DNA of 64,000 nucleotides from assembly GCF_040250305.1 (NCBI RefSeq), contig NZ_CP158190.1, forward strand, positions 4,744,001-4,808,000, written 5' to 3'. Below, one piece after another: positions 16,900-30,994 of the stretch (position 1 is its first letter; each line of letters opens with the position of its first letter). This DNA is from Peribacillus frigoritolerans. GTDB taxonomy: Bacteria > Bacillota > Bacilli > Bacillales > DSM-1321. Under the pieces are notes generated by a model, which was given only the letters and a program-made list of their open reading frames with translations, did no database searches and was not told where the DNA came from. A program made the translations under genes and the position numbers.

Positions 16900-16974
16900 T
16901 GGTGACCCGTACGGGATTCGAACCCGTGTTACCGCCGTGAAAGGGCGGTGTCTTAACCGCTTGACCAACGGGCC
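16900..16974 (-). tRNA. tRNA-Glu(TTC)
   Basis: Cloverleaf intact, anticodon loop CTTTCAC, CCA encoded. Confidence 0.96.
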
Positions 16975-16983
16975 AGGTATAAA

Positions 16984-17075
16984 TGGCGGAGAGCAAGGGA
17001 TTTGAACCCTTGAGACAGGGTTACCCGTCTACACGATTTCCAATCGTGCTCCTTCGGCCACTCGGACAGCTCTCC
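16984..17075 (-). tRNA. tRNA-Ser(GGA)
   Basis: Anticodon loop TTGGAAA, long variable arm, CCA encoded. Confidence 0.96.
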
Positions 17076-17080
17076 AATAA

Positions 17081-17155
17081 TGGCTCCGCAGGTAGGACTC
17101 GAACCTACGACCGTTCGGTTAACAGCCGAATGCTCTACCACTGAGCTACTGCGGA
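17081..17155 (-). tRNA. tRNA-Asn(GTT)
   Basis: Anticodon loop CTGTTAA, CCA encoded; first tRNA after 5S rRNA. Confidence 0.96.
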
Positions 17156-17164
17156 ACAATATAA

Positions 17165-17280
<116 letters not shown>

Positions 17281-17400
17281 CAATGTTAACATTTTTCAAG
17301 ACATATATTATTATAACGTCTTTTTGAGAAAATGCAAGAAGAAATTTTCATTCCTTCAAAACTAGATAATAAGAAGGTATTTCATTTTTTAAAAAGCGTT

Positions 17401-22060
<4,660 letters not shown>

Positions 22061-22136
22061 TGTTTGACTTGCTCATTTGCTTTTTTGATAGTGTGTGCTC
22101 ACTTAAAATTTAACGTTGGCGCTTTGTTTTGTTCAG

Positions 22137-22149
22137 TTTTCAAAGAGCA
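22137..22149 (-). promoter_or_regulatory. boxA antitermination site of the rrn leader
   Basis: TGCTCTTTGAAAA on the minus strand upstream of 16S matches the Bacillus rRNA boxA. Confidence 0.8.
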
Positions 22150-22184
22150 ATTTCGTTGCCGTTTACTTCGTAAGCGACTTTTAC

Positions 22185-22214
22185 ATCTTATCACGTTTTC
22201 AACATTGTTGTCAA
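22185..22214 (-). promoter_or_regulatory. rrn promoter P2
   Basis: TTGACA (22209-22214) and TAAGAT (22185-22190), 18-base spacer, nearest to 16S. Confidence 0.8.
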
Positions 22215-22280
22215 CATGTTTTTTAAGTTTTTTTGTTTTGATGAAGCTGCGAAAGCTGATGTCCCGCAGCGACATGTATT

Positions 22281-22309
22281 AATATAACACCTATATTACT
22301 ATTGGTCAA
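22281..22309 (-). promoter_or_regulatory. rrn promoter P1
   Basis: TTGACC (22304-22309) and TATATT (22281-22286), 17-base spacer; tandem promoters are usual for Bacillus rrn operons. Confidence 0.8.
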
Positions 22310-22327
22310 CAATAAAAATACATTTTT

Positions 22328-23206
22328 TTAAAAGTTTTTTGACACCCGATAAAACCGGTGATATACCTCGTGACCTTTTGTCTCCGCTTTGATGACGTCG
22401 ATTACCTTCTTCTCTATCAAATATTCCAATAAAACACCTAGGTCGACTGAATAAAACTTAACTTCCGGATGCTCCATAAGCTCCGCAATCGTCCACGGAT
22501 CTTCTTTCGTCCCCATTATTTCGACCAAATGCTGTGAACCTGCATTCGTCCTCGAATAAATAAGAAATTCGCTCGCAAGGAAAAGAAGCTCCAATCTTTT
22601 TTCGAGAGTTTCCTCACTGCTGATCAATTCTTTATACAACTTATAGATCTCTGGTTCCATATGCTTCACTTGGTTCCAGACCGTAACCTCCGGATAAAAG
22701 CCTTGTTCTATTATTTCCAAACGGGCCAAGTGATGCAGGGAATGAACGATATGGTTGTATGCCTCCAGATAATGGCCTTTTTCAAAGAAGCTTTTCCCAT
22801 CCATGTACCTGCGAATTAACTTCGCAAACTCCATCCCCATCTTTAACTTCCTTCCATAGAAGGGGAACTCCCGGATTTCTGTTTTCAAACGGTTCAAATA
22901 TTCATTCCGGTCAAAAAGAACCTTCCCGTTATATATCCAGTCAACCACTTTGCGGTTCGTACCTAATAGAAGCCATTCTTTTAACTGGTCTTCCTTTACG
23001 ATATGTAAGGCTGCCTTTTTATCCCGGTAAGTGTAATGTTTTAAAAACACGGCCTCTTCGGCTTCGTCTGCAATCACAAAAAGGATGTAGTCAAATGTAT
23101 CGGTAATCGGGCTATTATCATCCCTTTTTTCTACTAACAAGATTCCAAGTGTAGATTTTAAACTTGCTCGCTCTTGATAAATCGGGCGAAGGATATCTTC
23201 CATCAT
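22328..23206 (-). CDS. ygxA: YgxA-like nucleotidyltransferase-fold protein
   Basis: A 292-residue soluble protein like B. subtilis YgxA, which also sits directly upstream of rrnD. The N-terminal half (MEDILRPIYQERASLKSTLG) reads as a nucleotidyltransferase-like fold with a weak active site; the C-terminal half is helical and ends in a winged-helix-like part (DPWTIAELMEHPEVKF). Function is unknown. The start is set at ATG 23206, six bases behind GGAGG; a longer frame to 23290 lacks a binding site. Synteny is the best support. Confidence 0.85.
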   Translation of the reverse strand: MMEDILRPIYQERASLKSTLGILLVEKRDDNSPITDTFDYILFVIADEAEEAVFLKHYTYRDKKAALHIVKEDQLKEWLLLGTNRKVVDWIYNGKVLFDRNEYLNRLKTEIREFPFYGRKLKMGMEFAKLIRRYMDGKSFFEKGHYLEAYNHIVHSLHHLARLEIIEQGFYPEVTVWNQVKHMEPEIYKLYKELISSEETLEKRLELLFLASEFLIYSRTNAGSQHLVEIMGTKEDPWTIAELMEHPEVKFYSVDLGVLLEYLIEKKVIDVIKAETKGHEVYHRFYRVSKNF

Positions 23207-23378
23207 AAATTCCTCCAAAACCTTTTTTTTTAGATTTTCGACAAAACTCTTCAAATTCCTGCTTATGTCCCTTACCCCAAACCATCTCAATTCAAAAGTA
23301 ATATGTATCCTTTATTTCTTTTTTGTTCCATCCATTGTTTATGTTATAGTTAAAGTTATATTTTAGGAGGGACAATCC

Positions 23379-23732
23379 ATGGCTAAATATTCTAGCAAAA
23401 TCAATAAAATACGCACTTTTGCTTTGAGTTTGATTTTCATCGGCTTCATCGTAATGTACCTTGGGCTTTTCTTCAAAACGCATCCTGTTGTCATGACGAT
23501 TTTCATGGGGCTGGGCCTTTTATTCATAATCGCAAGTACAGGGGTTTATTTTTGGATTGGAATGCTTTCCACAAAATCGATCCAGGTTGTCTGTCCTAAC
23601 TGCAGCAAACCTACAAAAATACTAGGGCGTGTAGATATTTGCATGCATTGTGAAGAACCATTGACACTTGACAAAAAGTTGGAAGGCGAAGAATTCAACG
23701 AAAAATATAACCGGAAAAGCCTGCATGACTAA
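23379..23732 (+). CDS. ygzB: YgzB-like small membrane protein (UPF0295)
   Basis: A 117-residue protein with two membrane segments (about 11-33 and 40-62) and a cytoplasmic tail with two CxxC pairs ([20 protein letters not shown]), suggesting a small zinc ribbon. It matches B. subtilis YgzB, which neighbours perR. Role unknown. Strong AGGAGG site; convergent with perR, sharing a terminator. Confidence 0.9.
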   Translation: MAKYSSKINKIRTFALSLIFIGFIVMYLGLFFKTHPVVMTIFMGLGLLFIIASTGVYFWIGMLSTKSIQVVCPNCSKPTKILGRVDICMHCEEPLTLDKKLEGEEFNEKYNRKSLHD

Positions 23733-23793
23733 AGGAATTCGGCTAGCTGAATTCCAGAAGTCTTTAACAATTGTATCATTTCTTCATAACACG

Positions 23794-23828
23794 AAAAAAA
23801 GTTCCAACCAAGTGGAGGAACTTTTTTT
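23794..23828. terminator. Bidirectional terminator between ygzB and perR
   Basis: Twelve-bp stem AAAAAAAGTTCC/GGAACTTTTTTT, touching the perR stop codon. Confidence 0.85.
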
Positions 23829-24270
23829 AATGCGATTCTTTTTTCGCACATTCCGTACAGTCGCCGTAGATTTCCATCCGATGGTGACTAACATTGAAAC
23901 CGGTGACTTGTGCTGCGAAATGCTCGACTTCATCCAATGCAGGATAATCGAAATCCACAATTTTCCCGCAAGTTTGGCAAATTACATGATAATGATTCGT
24001 CGTCACAAAATCAAACCTTGCTGAAGAATCACCATACGTAAGTTCTTTTACCAAACCTACCTCACGGAACACACGCAGGTTGTTATAAACCGTTGCCACA
24101 CTCATATTCGGAAACTTGCCTTCCAGCGCTTTATATATATCATCAGCGGTAGGGTGGGACATGGAGCTTATCAAATACTCAAGTATCGCATGGCGTTGAG
24201 GAGTTATTCTTACACCGGTATCTTTTAAGGAATCCAACGCTTCTTTTAACTGAACTTCAGACACCGTCAT
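23827..24270 (-). CDS. perR: Peroxide stress repressor PerR
   Basis: Fur-family metalloregulator, 147 residues, very close to B. subtilis PerR. N-terminal winged helix with [16 protein letters not shown] and the recognition segment [18 protein letters not shown]-terminal dimer and metal domain with two Cys pairs (CQTCG and CTECAKK) for structural zinc and the His/Asp ligands of the Fe/Mn sensor site ([17 protein letters not shown]). Peroxide oxidises the ligand histidines when iron is bound. A PerR box just upstream indicates autoregulation. Confidence 0.97.
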   Translation of the reverse strand: MTVSEVQLKEALDSLKDTGVRITPQRHAILEYLISSMSHPTADDIYKALEGKFPNMSVATVYNNLRVFREVGLVKELTYGDSSARFDFVTTNHYHVICQTCGKIVDFDYPALDEVEHFAAQVTGFNVSHHRMEIYGDCTECAKKESH

Positions 24271-24305
24271 CCACCTCTTTTTCTCATTAAGTATGCATTC
24301 TTAAA

Positions 24306-24320
24306 TTATAATGTTTATAA
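24306..24320. promoter_or_regulatory. PerR box
   Basis: TTATAATGTTTATAA matches the 7-1-7 PerR consensus TTATAATNATTATAA with one mismatch, 36 bases upstream of the perR start. Confidence 0.75.
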
Positions 24321-24426
24321 ATAGTGTACCTTTTATGCGTTGAATTTGTCAATAATTCAATGGCTTAACCATTCTTTTTTAGTTTATTCATGAACACATT
24401 GAATCTTTCCCATTTTTGCATTGAGT

Positions 24427-25371
24427 TTAGTATCCCCTGGATAAGTCGATTACGTTGGTGAAGTCTTTTCCAGCTTTCAGGTATTCACGCATATTTTTTT
24501 CGAATATGGCAAAGGTTCTTGGTAAATATTCTCCGCTTTTACTTGAAAGATGCGGAGTGACTGTAACATTCTCCATCCTCCAAAACGGATGCCCTTTTCC
24601 TAAAGGTTCCGGATCAAATACATCCAAGATGGCATGAGATAATTCCCCGGCATCCAGCGCTTCGATCAACATTTCATCATTAATCAGGTCGCCGCGGCCA
24701 ATATTCACGAATACTGCAGTTTCTTTCATTGCTTCAAAGTGTTCTTTTTGCAGAAGGCCCTTCGTTTCATCCGTACTTGGCAGGACGGATACGATATAAT
24801 CGGCTCCCGGTATGGCTTCCAATAAATTATCCAGGGCATAAAGGTGATCGATGGATTCCACTGGTTTCCCGCTCCGATTCACTCCTATCATCGTCATCCC
24901 AAAGGCTTTCCCAAGACGAGCCACTTCCCCTCCAATTGCACCCACACCAATAACGAGCATCGTCTTGCCATTCAATTCCCCTACTTCAATCTTTCTATCC
25001 CACAATTCTTCCTTTTCATTCTTCATAAGCAGTTTCAATTTCTTTTCATATTGCAAAAGCATCCCTATCGTATACTCTGCCATCGGGATTTTATGAATGC
25101 CTCTTGCGTTGGTCACCAGAATTCCCCGTTCCTCTATGGCTTTAAAAGGCATTAATTCCATCCCTGCACTCATGACCATGATCCATTTCAAGTTCGCAGC
25201 TTTTTCAATGATTTCTTCAGTTAAGTCTTCACCATATGTAATTAAGATTTCCGCTTCACGAAGCGGCCCACCCGTCCATCCTTTTTGATAAATGAAGCCC
25301 AAGTCAGGAAAAGCTTCCGTCATCTTCTTTTGGATGCCTTCATTCGGAATGACAGTTGAAAGTATTAACAT
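24427..25371 (-). CDS. D-isomer-specific 2-hydroxyacid dehydrogenase family protein
   Basis: NAD(P)-dependent oxidoreductase of 314 residues. The Rossmann motif GVGAIGGEVARLG lies at about 142-154, the catalytic Arg is in NIGRGDLI (about 223-230), Glu in the DVFDPEPL segment and His in TPHLS (about 280). Length fits the family (about 315-330). The substrate cannot be told; homologues reduce glyoxylate, hydroxypyruvate or other 2-oxoacids. It is a single gene, not part of the perR transcript. Confidence 0.88.
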   Translation of the reverse strand: MLILSTVIPNEGIQKKMTEAFPDLGFIYQKGWTGGPLREAEILITYGEDLTEEIIEKAANLKWIMVMSAGMELMPFKAIEERGILVTNARGIHKIPMAEYTIGMLLQYEKKLKLLMKNEKEELWDRKIEVGELNGKTMLVIGVGAIGGEVARLGKAFGMTMIGVNRSGKPVESIDHLYALDNLLEAIPGADYIVSVLPSTDETKGLLQKEHFEAMKETAVFVNIGRGDLINDEMLIEALDAGELSHAILDVFDPEPLGKGHPFWRMENVTVTPHLSSKSGEYLPRTFAIFEKNMREYLKAGKDFTNVIDLSRGY

Positions 25372-25396
25372 GTTTATCTCTCCCTTTTAATTAACA

Positions 25397-25427
25397 TAAA
25401 AAAAACACGGGCTCTATGTGTCCCGCG
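25397..25427 (-). terminator. Terminator after the aminopeptidase gene
   Basis: Minus-strand stem CGCGGGAC/GAGCCCGTG (one mismatch) followed by eight T. Confidence 0.7.
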
Positions 25428-25520
25428 CAACTTTCTCTGAGGAGGTATTCCCTTAATAAAGCATATTCAGGTGTCCCCTTTTTGAGTTGGACAAAAGCCT
25501 TAGCCTTATTAAAAAAGGCT

Positions 25521-26630
25521 TTATTTTAAGGAATTTGGGTTTAATGCATCTAATTCAGGCAAAATGAAAACGCCATCCCTTCTGATCAGGACGTCGTCAA
25601 AGAAGATGTCACCACCCCCATATTCGGGCCGCTGAATCAAAACCATATCCCAATGAATCGATGATCGGTTTCCATTATCCGCTTCTTGATAGGCAAGTCC
25701 AAGAGCCAAGTGCAGACTCCCGCTTATTTTCTCATCGAACAGGATATCATCCATAGGTTCCAATATGTATGGATTGATTCCAATTGCAAACTCCCCGATA
25801 AATCGGGACCCTTCATCAATATTCAGAATTCGGTTCATTTCAGAGTCACGATCGGAAGTAGCTTTAATGATTTTTCCCTTTTCCAAGTTTAATTCTATGT
25901 CACTAAAGGTGAATCCTTCATAGGTTGTTGGTGTGTTGAAGGATATCCTTCCATTGAGACTATCTTTTATGGGTGCCGTAAACACTTCCCCATCCGGTAA
26001 ATTCTTTTTTCCGGCACATATGACGGCCGGCATACCTTTGATGGAGAAGGTCAAATCCGTTCCTGGCGAGACGATCCTGACATTGTCAGTTCGTTCCATC
26101 AATTGTTTTAACGGTTTCAAGGCCGTCTCCATTTTCCCGTAATCCATGTTGCATACATTCAAAAGAAAATCTTCGTACCTGTCGAAGGTCATGCCGGCTT
26201 TTTGCGCTAATGCGTTGGTGGGATAATTAAGCAAGACCCAACGTCGGTTGTTTACATAGAAAAGAGTGGGGGAATTCATAGCCTCCCCTTGAAGACGGTG
26301 CCTCTCGATGGGAACATCGGTCATTCCCACATCGTTTTCCTCCCCGGTGATGATGATGACCGCATCGATATCCTTATATTTCTTCAAGGCCCATTGCGAA
26401 GAGGTGTCAAGTTGTTCCTTTACATTCCCTTGTAACAGGTGGCGGCTTATTTCATCGTCTTCGAGTTCTACATATGGGTAAGCACCCACTCTATAAATTT
26501 CATCAATCAGCTCTTTCAATAATGGTTTCGTGTTGATATGGCCCCGTATGAGGATTCTCTCTTTTGGCTGTAATTGTATCGAATGATGAATCAGCCTGGC
26601 TGCAAGCTTCGTTATTCGCTCATCCTTCAT
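25521..26630 (-). CDS. M29-family aminopeptidase
   Basis: Cytosolic metallo-aminopeptidase of the thermophilic aminopeptidase T/AmpS type, 369 residues (family members are often 370-410). Visible marks: the N-terminal opening (LAARLIHHSIQLQPKERILI), the GEVFTAP segment with a metal-binding Glu, FIGEFAIGINP and a C-terminal HWDMVLIQRPEYGGG stretch supplying His/Asp ligands. It removes N-terminal residues from peptides. It lies 11 bases downstream of bcp on the same strand, so the two are probably co-transcribed. Confidence 0.88.
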   Translation of the reverse strand: MKDERITKLAARLIHHSIQLQPKERILIRGHINTKPLLKELIDEIYRVGAYPYVELEDDEISRHLLQGNVKEQLDTSSQWALKKYKDIDAVIIITGEENDVGMTDVPIERHRLQGEAMNSPTLFYVNNRRWVLLNYPTNALAQKAGMTFDRYEDFLLNVCNMDYGKMETALKPLKQLMERTDNVRIVSPGTDLTFSIKGMPAVICAGKKNLPDGEVFTAPIKDSLNGRISFNTPTTYEGFTFSDIELNLEKGKIIKATSDRDSEMNRILNIDEGSRFIGEFAIGINPYILEPMDDILFDEKISGSLHLALGLAYQEADNGNRSSIHWDMVLIQRPEYGGGDIFFDDVLIRRDGVFILPELDALNPNSLK

Positions 26631-26641
26631 CTGCCTGTCCC

Positions 26642-27112
26642 TTATTTTTCGAGGTCACGAAGAGTTTCAAGAGCTTCTTCGACGTGGCCTTTGACTTTTA
26701 CTTTACGCCATTCTTTGACTACCTTACCAGACTTATCAATCAGGAAAGTTGAACGTTCAATGCCCATATACTCCTTGCCGAAGTTCTTTTTCAATTGCCA
26801 CACATCAAATGATTCAGCCGCTTCATGATTTTCATCAGCCAGCAGCAGAAAAGGCAATCCATGTTTTTCGATGAATTTTTCATGACGTGCAGCTGGGTCT
26901 GGGCTGATTCCAATGATGACAGCGTTCATTTCCTCAAATTGCTCATTATGGTCCCGGAAATCACAGGCCTCCGTCGTGCAGCCTGGCGTCATGTCTTTTG
27001 GATAAAAATATAAAACAATATATTTCCCCTTAAAATCCGATAGGGACACCATTTCACCATTGTTTGCAGGGAGCTTGAAATCAGGTGCTTTTTCTCCAAT
27101 TTTAACTGTCAT
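26642..27112 (-). CDS. bcp: Thiol peroxidase of the Bcp/PrxQ type
   Basis: Peroxiredoxin of 156 residues. The peroxidatic Cys lies in DMTPGCTTEACDF (about 41-53) with the resolving Cys five residues later, as in Bcp/PrxQ; Arg in ERSTFLID completes the active site. Start at ATG 27112, six bases after GGAGGG; the in-frame extension to 27178 overlaps the upstream ion channel gene and has no binding site. B. subtilis YgaF is the counterpart and also lies near perR and gsaB. Confidence 0.95.
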   Translation of the reverse strand: MTVKIGEKAPDFKLPANNGEMVSLSDFKGKYIVLYFYPKDMTPGCTTEACDFRDHNEQFEEMNAVIIGISPDPAARHEKFIEKHGLPFLLLADENHEAAESFDVWQLKKNFGKEYMGIERSTFLIDKSGKVVKEWRKVKVKGHVEEALETLRDLEK

Positions 27113-27174
27113 ATTGAACCCTCCATTTCTTTCATTATGGTAAGAGTACCCAATAATCGAAAGAAACACAACTT

Positions 27175-27594
27175 TCATTTATCCTTCCTATCTTTGTGCT
27201 CCAAATCAATCACCGTCCGGATCACGAACGCTGCCGGCAGTGTATAACCGATGAAAGCCTGAATCGTAGCTATCATCCTCCCCATGCCAATCGGGGCTAT
27301 ATCTCCATACCCTACAGAAAACATCGTCATCGCACTAAAATAAAAAGAAGTCTTCAACTGTTCATAGAAAGTGCCATCCAATCGATTGCCCATATCAAGA
27401 ATCACCGAATGATTCTGAAGTTCGTATAATAAATAAATCAGTGCAAATCCAACTAATATCGTCGCATATAAATTGCCTAGCCACAGCATATCCTCCAGAG
27501 AAAACTTCTTTCCTCCCGACTCAACAAGAAATAACGTACGAATGCTCATCACCATGCAAAAAATGATTCCTGCAATCAAGATGTAGAAAGTCAT
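27175..27594 (-). CDS. Two-helix potassium-type ion channel
   Basis: A 139-residue membrane protein with the pore and selectivity filter of K+ channels (TMFSVGYGDIAP, about 91-102). Hydrophobic segments fall at 1-20 and 36-60 before the pore loop, and one after it (about 107-128). There is no cytoplasmic RCK or cyclic-nucleotide domain, so gating is unknown. It lies 60 bases upstream of bcp on the same strand and may be co-transcribed. Confidence 0.88.
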   Translation of the reverse strand: MTFYILIAGIIFCMVMSIRTLFLVESGGKKFSLEDMLWLGNLYATILVGFALIYLLYELQNHSVILDMGNRLDGTFYEQLKTSFYFSAMTMFSVGYGDIAPIGMGRMIATIQAFIGYTLPAAFVIRTVIDLEHKDRKDK

Positions 27595-27729
27595 CCCCCA
27601 CGCCCCATTTCAAAACGCCACTTCCTCTATACATACTCCCTGTCCAAACAATATATTCTTTTTTAGGAACAGACCCTTATCACCTACACACCTAATAGCC
27701 GCATACTTTTCCTGAATCTTTTTTTCATG

Positions 27730-27758
27730 TTGACCCTTTTGGTCGGATATGTTAAGAT
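27730..27758 (+). promoter_or_regulatory. Promoter of the metE leader
   Basis: TTGACC (27730-27735), 17 bases, TAAGAT (27753-27758), placed about 90 bases before the riboswitch. Confidence 0.6.
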
Positions 27759-27850
27759 TGTCTAAATTTTTATAATAGTTTTTATTTTATAAATTTTTAG
27801 CCTGCAAACAGTTATCAAGGCAGGTTTTGTCAAATTTCATATGTGGAAAT

Positions 27851-28062
27851 AGGTTCCTAATTTTAAATTAGGATTAAAAGGGAAGTCCGGTGTAATTCCG
27901 GCACGGTCCCGCCACTGTAATGGGAGTGTTAGCGCCATCCAATATGCCACTGATCAACAGATCGGGAAGGCCCGTCGCTAATGTTAATCCCTAAGTCAGG
28001 AGACCTGCCTATTTCGACAACACTGTTTTAACCTACGGGAGATAGGGAGGTGTTAGGGACCT
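27851..28062 (+). promoter_or_regulatory. Cobalamin (B12) riboswitch
   Basis: Contains the B12-box core (GCCACTGT at about 27,910 and AAGTCAGGAGACCTGCC near 27,993) and CCGGTG/CCGGCAC elements. A closing P1 stem pairs AGGTTCCTAA (27851-27860) with TTAGGGACCT (28053-28062). It lies upstream of B12-independent methionine synthase, so adenosylcobalamin should shut off metE. Confidence 0.95.
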
Positions 28063-28100
28063 TATAATTTTAAGGGGCATTTTGCATGCCTCTTTATTTT

Positions 28101-28146
28101 AAGCATTTCTAACCATCTCTTTTGACGGTTAGGAATGCTTTTTTTA
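28101..28146 (+). terminator. Riboswitch-controlled terminator before metE
   Basis: Fourteen-bp stem AAGCATTTCTAACC/GGTTAGGAATGCTT with a T-run, 36 bases before the metE start. Confidence 0.92.
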
Positions 28147-28181
28147 TTGCTCAATTAAATGAATATAGGAGGATGGGAATA

Positions 28182-30479
28182 TTGAAAAGCAGTAGTTTGG
28201 GTTACCCTCGAATCGGGGAAAATCGTGAATGGAAACGTACATTGGAGTCTTACTGGTCCGGTAAAATCGATGAAGCAGAATTTACGGCACAGCTAAAAGC
28301 CATCCGTTTAGGCAACTTACAAAAACAGAAGAAGCGAGGCATTGATATTATTCCTGTCAACGACTTCACTTGCTATGATCAAATGCTCGATATGTCCGTC
28401 ATGTTCGGTCTTGTTCCTGAACGTTATTCAGCCTATGAAAGCGGAAGCGTCCCCCTTTCCGTTTATTATTCAATGGCTCGCGGAAACAATGATGAAGTAG
28501 CTTCCGAAATGACGAAATGGTTCAATACGAACTATCACTATATTGTCCCTGAATTAAAGGTGCCACAGCTGACGTTAACAGAAAACAAACCACTTGCAGC
28601 ATATCGGGAAGCCAAGGAAAACCTAGGGATTGAAACGAAGCCCGTATTGATCGGTCCTTATACTTTCATCTCCCTTTCCAAAGGCTTCAAAAAACAAGAT
28701 ATCCCTGGCATCATCCTGAGCCTGCTTCCCCTATACACGCAAATCCTGCGGGAGTTGGAGCAAGAAGGCGTGAAGTGGGTTCAAATGGACGAACCTTCAC
28801 TTGTTTCATCGATTTCCAAAGAAGATATGCAAACTGTTACTTACCTCTATGAAAAACTGAATGAAGCAGCACCAAACCTGAACATCATGCTACAAACATA
28901 CTTTGATGCCGTGGAACATTACCAAGAAGTCATCGAATTACAAGTCCAAGGAATTGGTCTTGATTTTGTACATGACAAAGGAAGGAATCTAAGCAACCTG
29001 GAAGCATTCGGCTTCCCGAAGGACAAAGTGCTTGCTGCAGGTGTGATTGACGGAAAAAACATTTGGCTTTCTGATTTATCGAAAAAAATCCAATTGATCG
29101 AGACTCTTAAGACAATTGTAGCCGAAGACCAAATCTGGCTTCAGCCCTCTTGTTCCCTGCTTCATGTCCCGGTGACAGTTCGTAATGAAACCGCCCTTTC
29201 AAAAGAAGCGAAAGAGGCACTCGCTTTCGCTGATGAGAAACTTGAGGAAATCACACTCTTGGTCAAAGGGAATAATCAAGGCTTTGAAGCAATTGCCGAA
29301 AAAGTCGATGCCAATAAATTCACGCTTCAAACGTTAGCAAGTTCAAATGCCCGGAATCACGGAACTGTACAAGCCAATGTCGAAAAGGTTAAAACCAGGA
29401 CCGCAGCCCGACAGCTTCCATTTAAAGAACGTTACCAAAAACAACAGGAATTTTTCAAATTGCCTTTTCTCCCTTCGACTACGATCGGCAGCTTTCCGCA
29501 AACATTTGAAGTTAAACAAGCACGCGGGAAATTCAAAAGAGGAGAATGGACCGCTTCGCAATATGAAATATTCGTTAACGAAGAAATTGGCAGATGGATT
29601 GAAATCCAAGAAGAAATCGGTTTGGATGTCCTTGTTCACGGGGAATTCGAACGGACGGATATGGTTGAATACTTCGGCCATAAGTTAGGCGGATTCGTCT
29701 TTTTAGAAAAGGGTTGGGTACAATCCTATGGATCCCGCTGTGTGAAACCACCAGTCATCTACGGCGACATCCATTTCATCGAACCGATGACAGTCAGGGA
29801 AAGTGTATATGCACAATCACTGACGAAGAAGACGGTAAAGGGAATGCTTACAGGTCCTGTTACGATTTTGAACTGGTCATTTGTCCGTGATGATATTTCC
29901 AGGGAGAATGTTTGCTATCAGCTGGCGCTCGCTTTGGAAAAAGAAGTCATTGCATTGGAATCCGCTGGAATCAAAATGATTCAGGTTGATGAGCCTGCAC
30001 TTAGAGAAGGTCTGCCATTGAAAAGAAGCGATCGCGACGAGTATTTGAACTGGGCTGTGAATTCGTTCTTGATATCCACATCAAGCGTGGAGGATACAAC
30101 CCAAATTCATACGCATATGTGCTATTGCGACTTCAACAGTTTCATGGATGTCATCTCCTCCCTGGATGCCGATGTAATTTCCATCGAAACATCCCGTAGC
30201 CATGGGGAGCTTGCTTCCGCATTCGAGGAAAAAACGTATGAAAAAGGCATTGGTCTGGGTGTGTATGATATTCATAGCCCGCGTGTGCCGGCAGTGGAAG
30301 AAATGGTAGATATGATTGAACGTGGGATCAAGGTATTGGATAAAGACCAGTTTTGGATCAATCCCGACTGCGGACTGAAAACAAGGGGTATCCCGGAAAC
30401 CGTCGCTTCCTTGAAAAACATGGTCGAAGCAGCAAAAATCGTCCGTGAAAACCTTTTAGCAAAAACAACAGGCAAATGA
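28182..30479 (+). CDS. metE: Cobalamin-independent methionine synthase MetE
   Basis: Transfers the methyl group of 5-methyl-tetrahydropteroyltri-glutamate to homocysteine to make methionine without B12. 765 residues, a double barrel: N-terminal substrate domain (LGYPRIGENREWK at the start) and C-terminal catalytic domain with zinc ligands in HTHMCYCDF and NPDCGLKTRG. Start is TTG 28182, nine bases after AGGAGG; the ATG at 28173 abuts the binding site and the frame from 28122 overlaps the terminator. It is regulated by the upstream B12 riboswitch. Its stop overlaps the thioesterase gene. Confidence 0.96.
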   Translation: MKSSSLGYPRIGENREWKRTLESYWSGKIDEAEFTAQLKAIRLGNLQKQKKRGIDIIPVNDFTCYDQMLDMSVMFGLVPERYSAYESGSVPLSVYYSMARGNNDEVASEMTKWFNTNYHYIVPELKVPQLTLTENKPLAAYREAKENLGIETKPVLIGPYTFISLSKGFKKQDIPGIILSLLPLYTQILRELEQEGVKWVQMDEPSLVSSISKEDMQTVTYLYEKLNEAAPNLNIMLQTYFDAVEHYQEVIELQVQGIGLDFVHDKGRNLSNLEAFGFPKDKVLAAGVIDGKNIWLSDLSKKIQLIETLKTIVAEDQIWLQPSCSLLHVPVTVRNETALSKEAKEALAFADEKLEEITLLVKGNNQGFEAIAEKVDANKFTLQTLASSNARNHGTVQANVEKVKTRTAARQLPFKERYQKQQEFFKLPFLPSTTIGSFPQTFEVKQARGKFKRGEWTASQYEIFVNEEIGRWIEIQEEIGLDVLVHGEFERTDMVEYFGHKLGGFVFLEKGWVQSYGSRCVKPPVIYGDIHFIEPMTVRESVYAQSLTKKTVKGMLTGPVTILNWSFVRDDISRENVCYQLALALEKEVIALESAGIKMIQVDEPALREGLPLKRSDRDEYLNWAVNSFLISTSSVEDTTQIHTHMCYCDFNSFMDVISSLDADVISIETSRSHGELASAFEEKTYEKGIGLGVYDIHSPRVPAVEEMVDMIERGIKVLDKDQFWINPDCGLKTRGIPETVASLKNMVEAAKIVRENLLAKTTGK

Positions 30480-30952
30480 TTGAAAAGAACGTTGCCCATC
30501 CAATACAGCAGTCCCGGACTTTTTTAACCGACCTTGTTTTTCCACCGGATACAAATCATCACAATACCATCTTTGGCGGTAAAGTAATGGCCTATGTTGA
30601 TAAAATAGCCTGCATTTCAGCTATGCGCCATTGTCGAAAACCCGTTGTGACTGCTTCAAGCGACTCTTTTGATTTTTTGGCCCCCATCAAGACGGGGGAT
30701 GCGATCAACCTTGAAGCTTATGTTACCTGTGCCCATCGCACATCAATGGAGGTATTCGTGAAAGTGGAGCGCGAGAACCTATTAACAGGCGAGAAACAGC
30801 TTACGGCCCGTGCTTTTTTAACGATGCTGGCCATTGATGAAGACGGTAAGCCGACAAACGTACCACAGGTCATTCCGGAAACCGAAGAGGAAAAGCAGCA
30901 ATATGTTCAAGCACAAGCAAGATATATTGAAAGAAAGAATAAACGCAACTAA
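30476..30952 (+). CDS. Acyl-CoA thioesterase, hotdog fold (YkhA-like)
   Basis: A 158-residue single hotdog-domain thioesterase. The motif TNHHNTIFGGKVMAYVD (about 23-39) contains the conserved Asn-His and GG turn, and DSFDFLAPIKTGD is the second conserved block. It hydrolyses acyl-CoA; the chain length is unknown. Its ATG overlaps the metE stop by four bases (ATGA), so it is co-transcribed and subject to the B12 riboswitch, an unexpected partner for metE. A strong terminator follows. Confidence 0.9.
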   Translation: MIEKNVAHPIQQSRTFLTDLVFPPDTNHHNTIFGGKVMAYVDKIACISAMRHCRKPVVTASSDSFDFLAPIKTGDAINLEAYVTCAHRTSMEVFVKVERENLLTGEKQLTARAFLTMLAIDEDGKPTNVPQVIPETEEEKQQYVQAQARYIERKNKRN

Positions 30953-30953
30953 A

Positions 30954-30992
30954 CAAAAACCCCTTCAACATGAATGCTGTTGAAGGGGTTTC
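30954..30992. terminator. Bidirectional terminator between thioesterase and ABC permease genes
   Basis: Eleven-bp stem CCCCTTCAACA/TGTTGAAGGGG flanked by A-run and T-run. Confidence 0.9.
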
Positions 30993-30994
30993 TT

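Noticed and set aside
25372..25520. Possible T-box or SAM riboswitch before the hydroxyacid dehydrogenase gene
   Set aside because: The hairpin lacks the conserved T-box and S-box sequences and fits a simple terminator for the upstream aminopeptidase gene.
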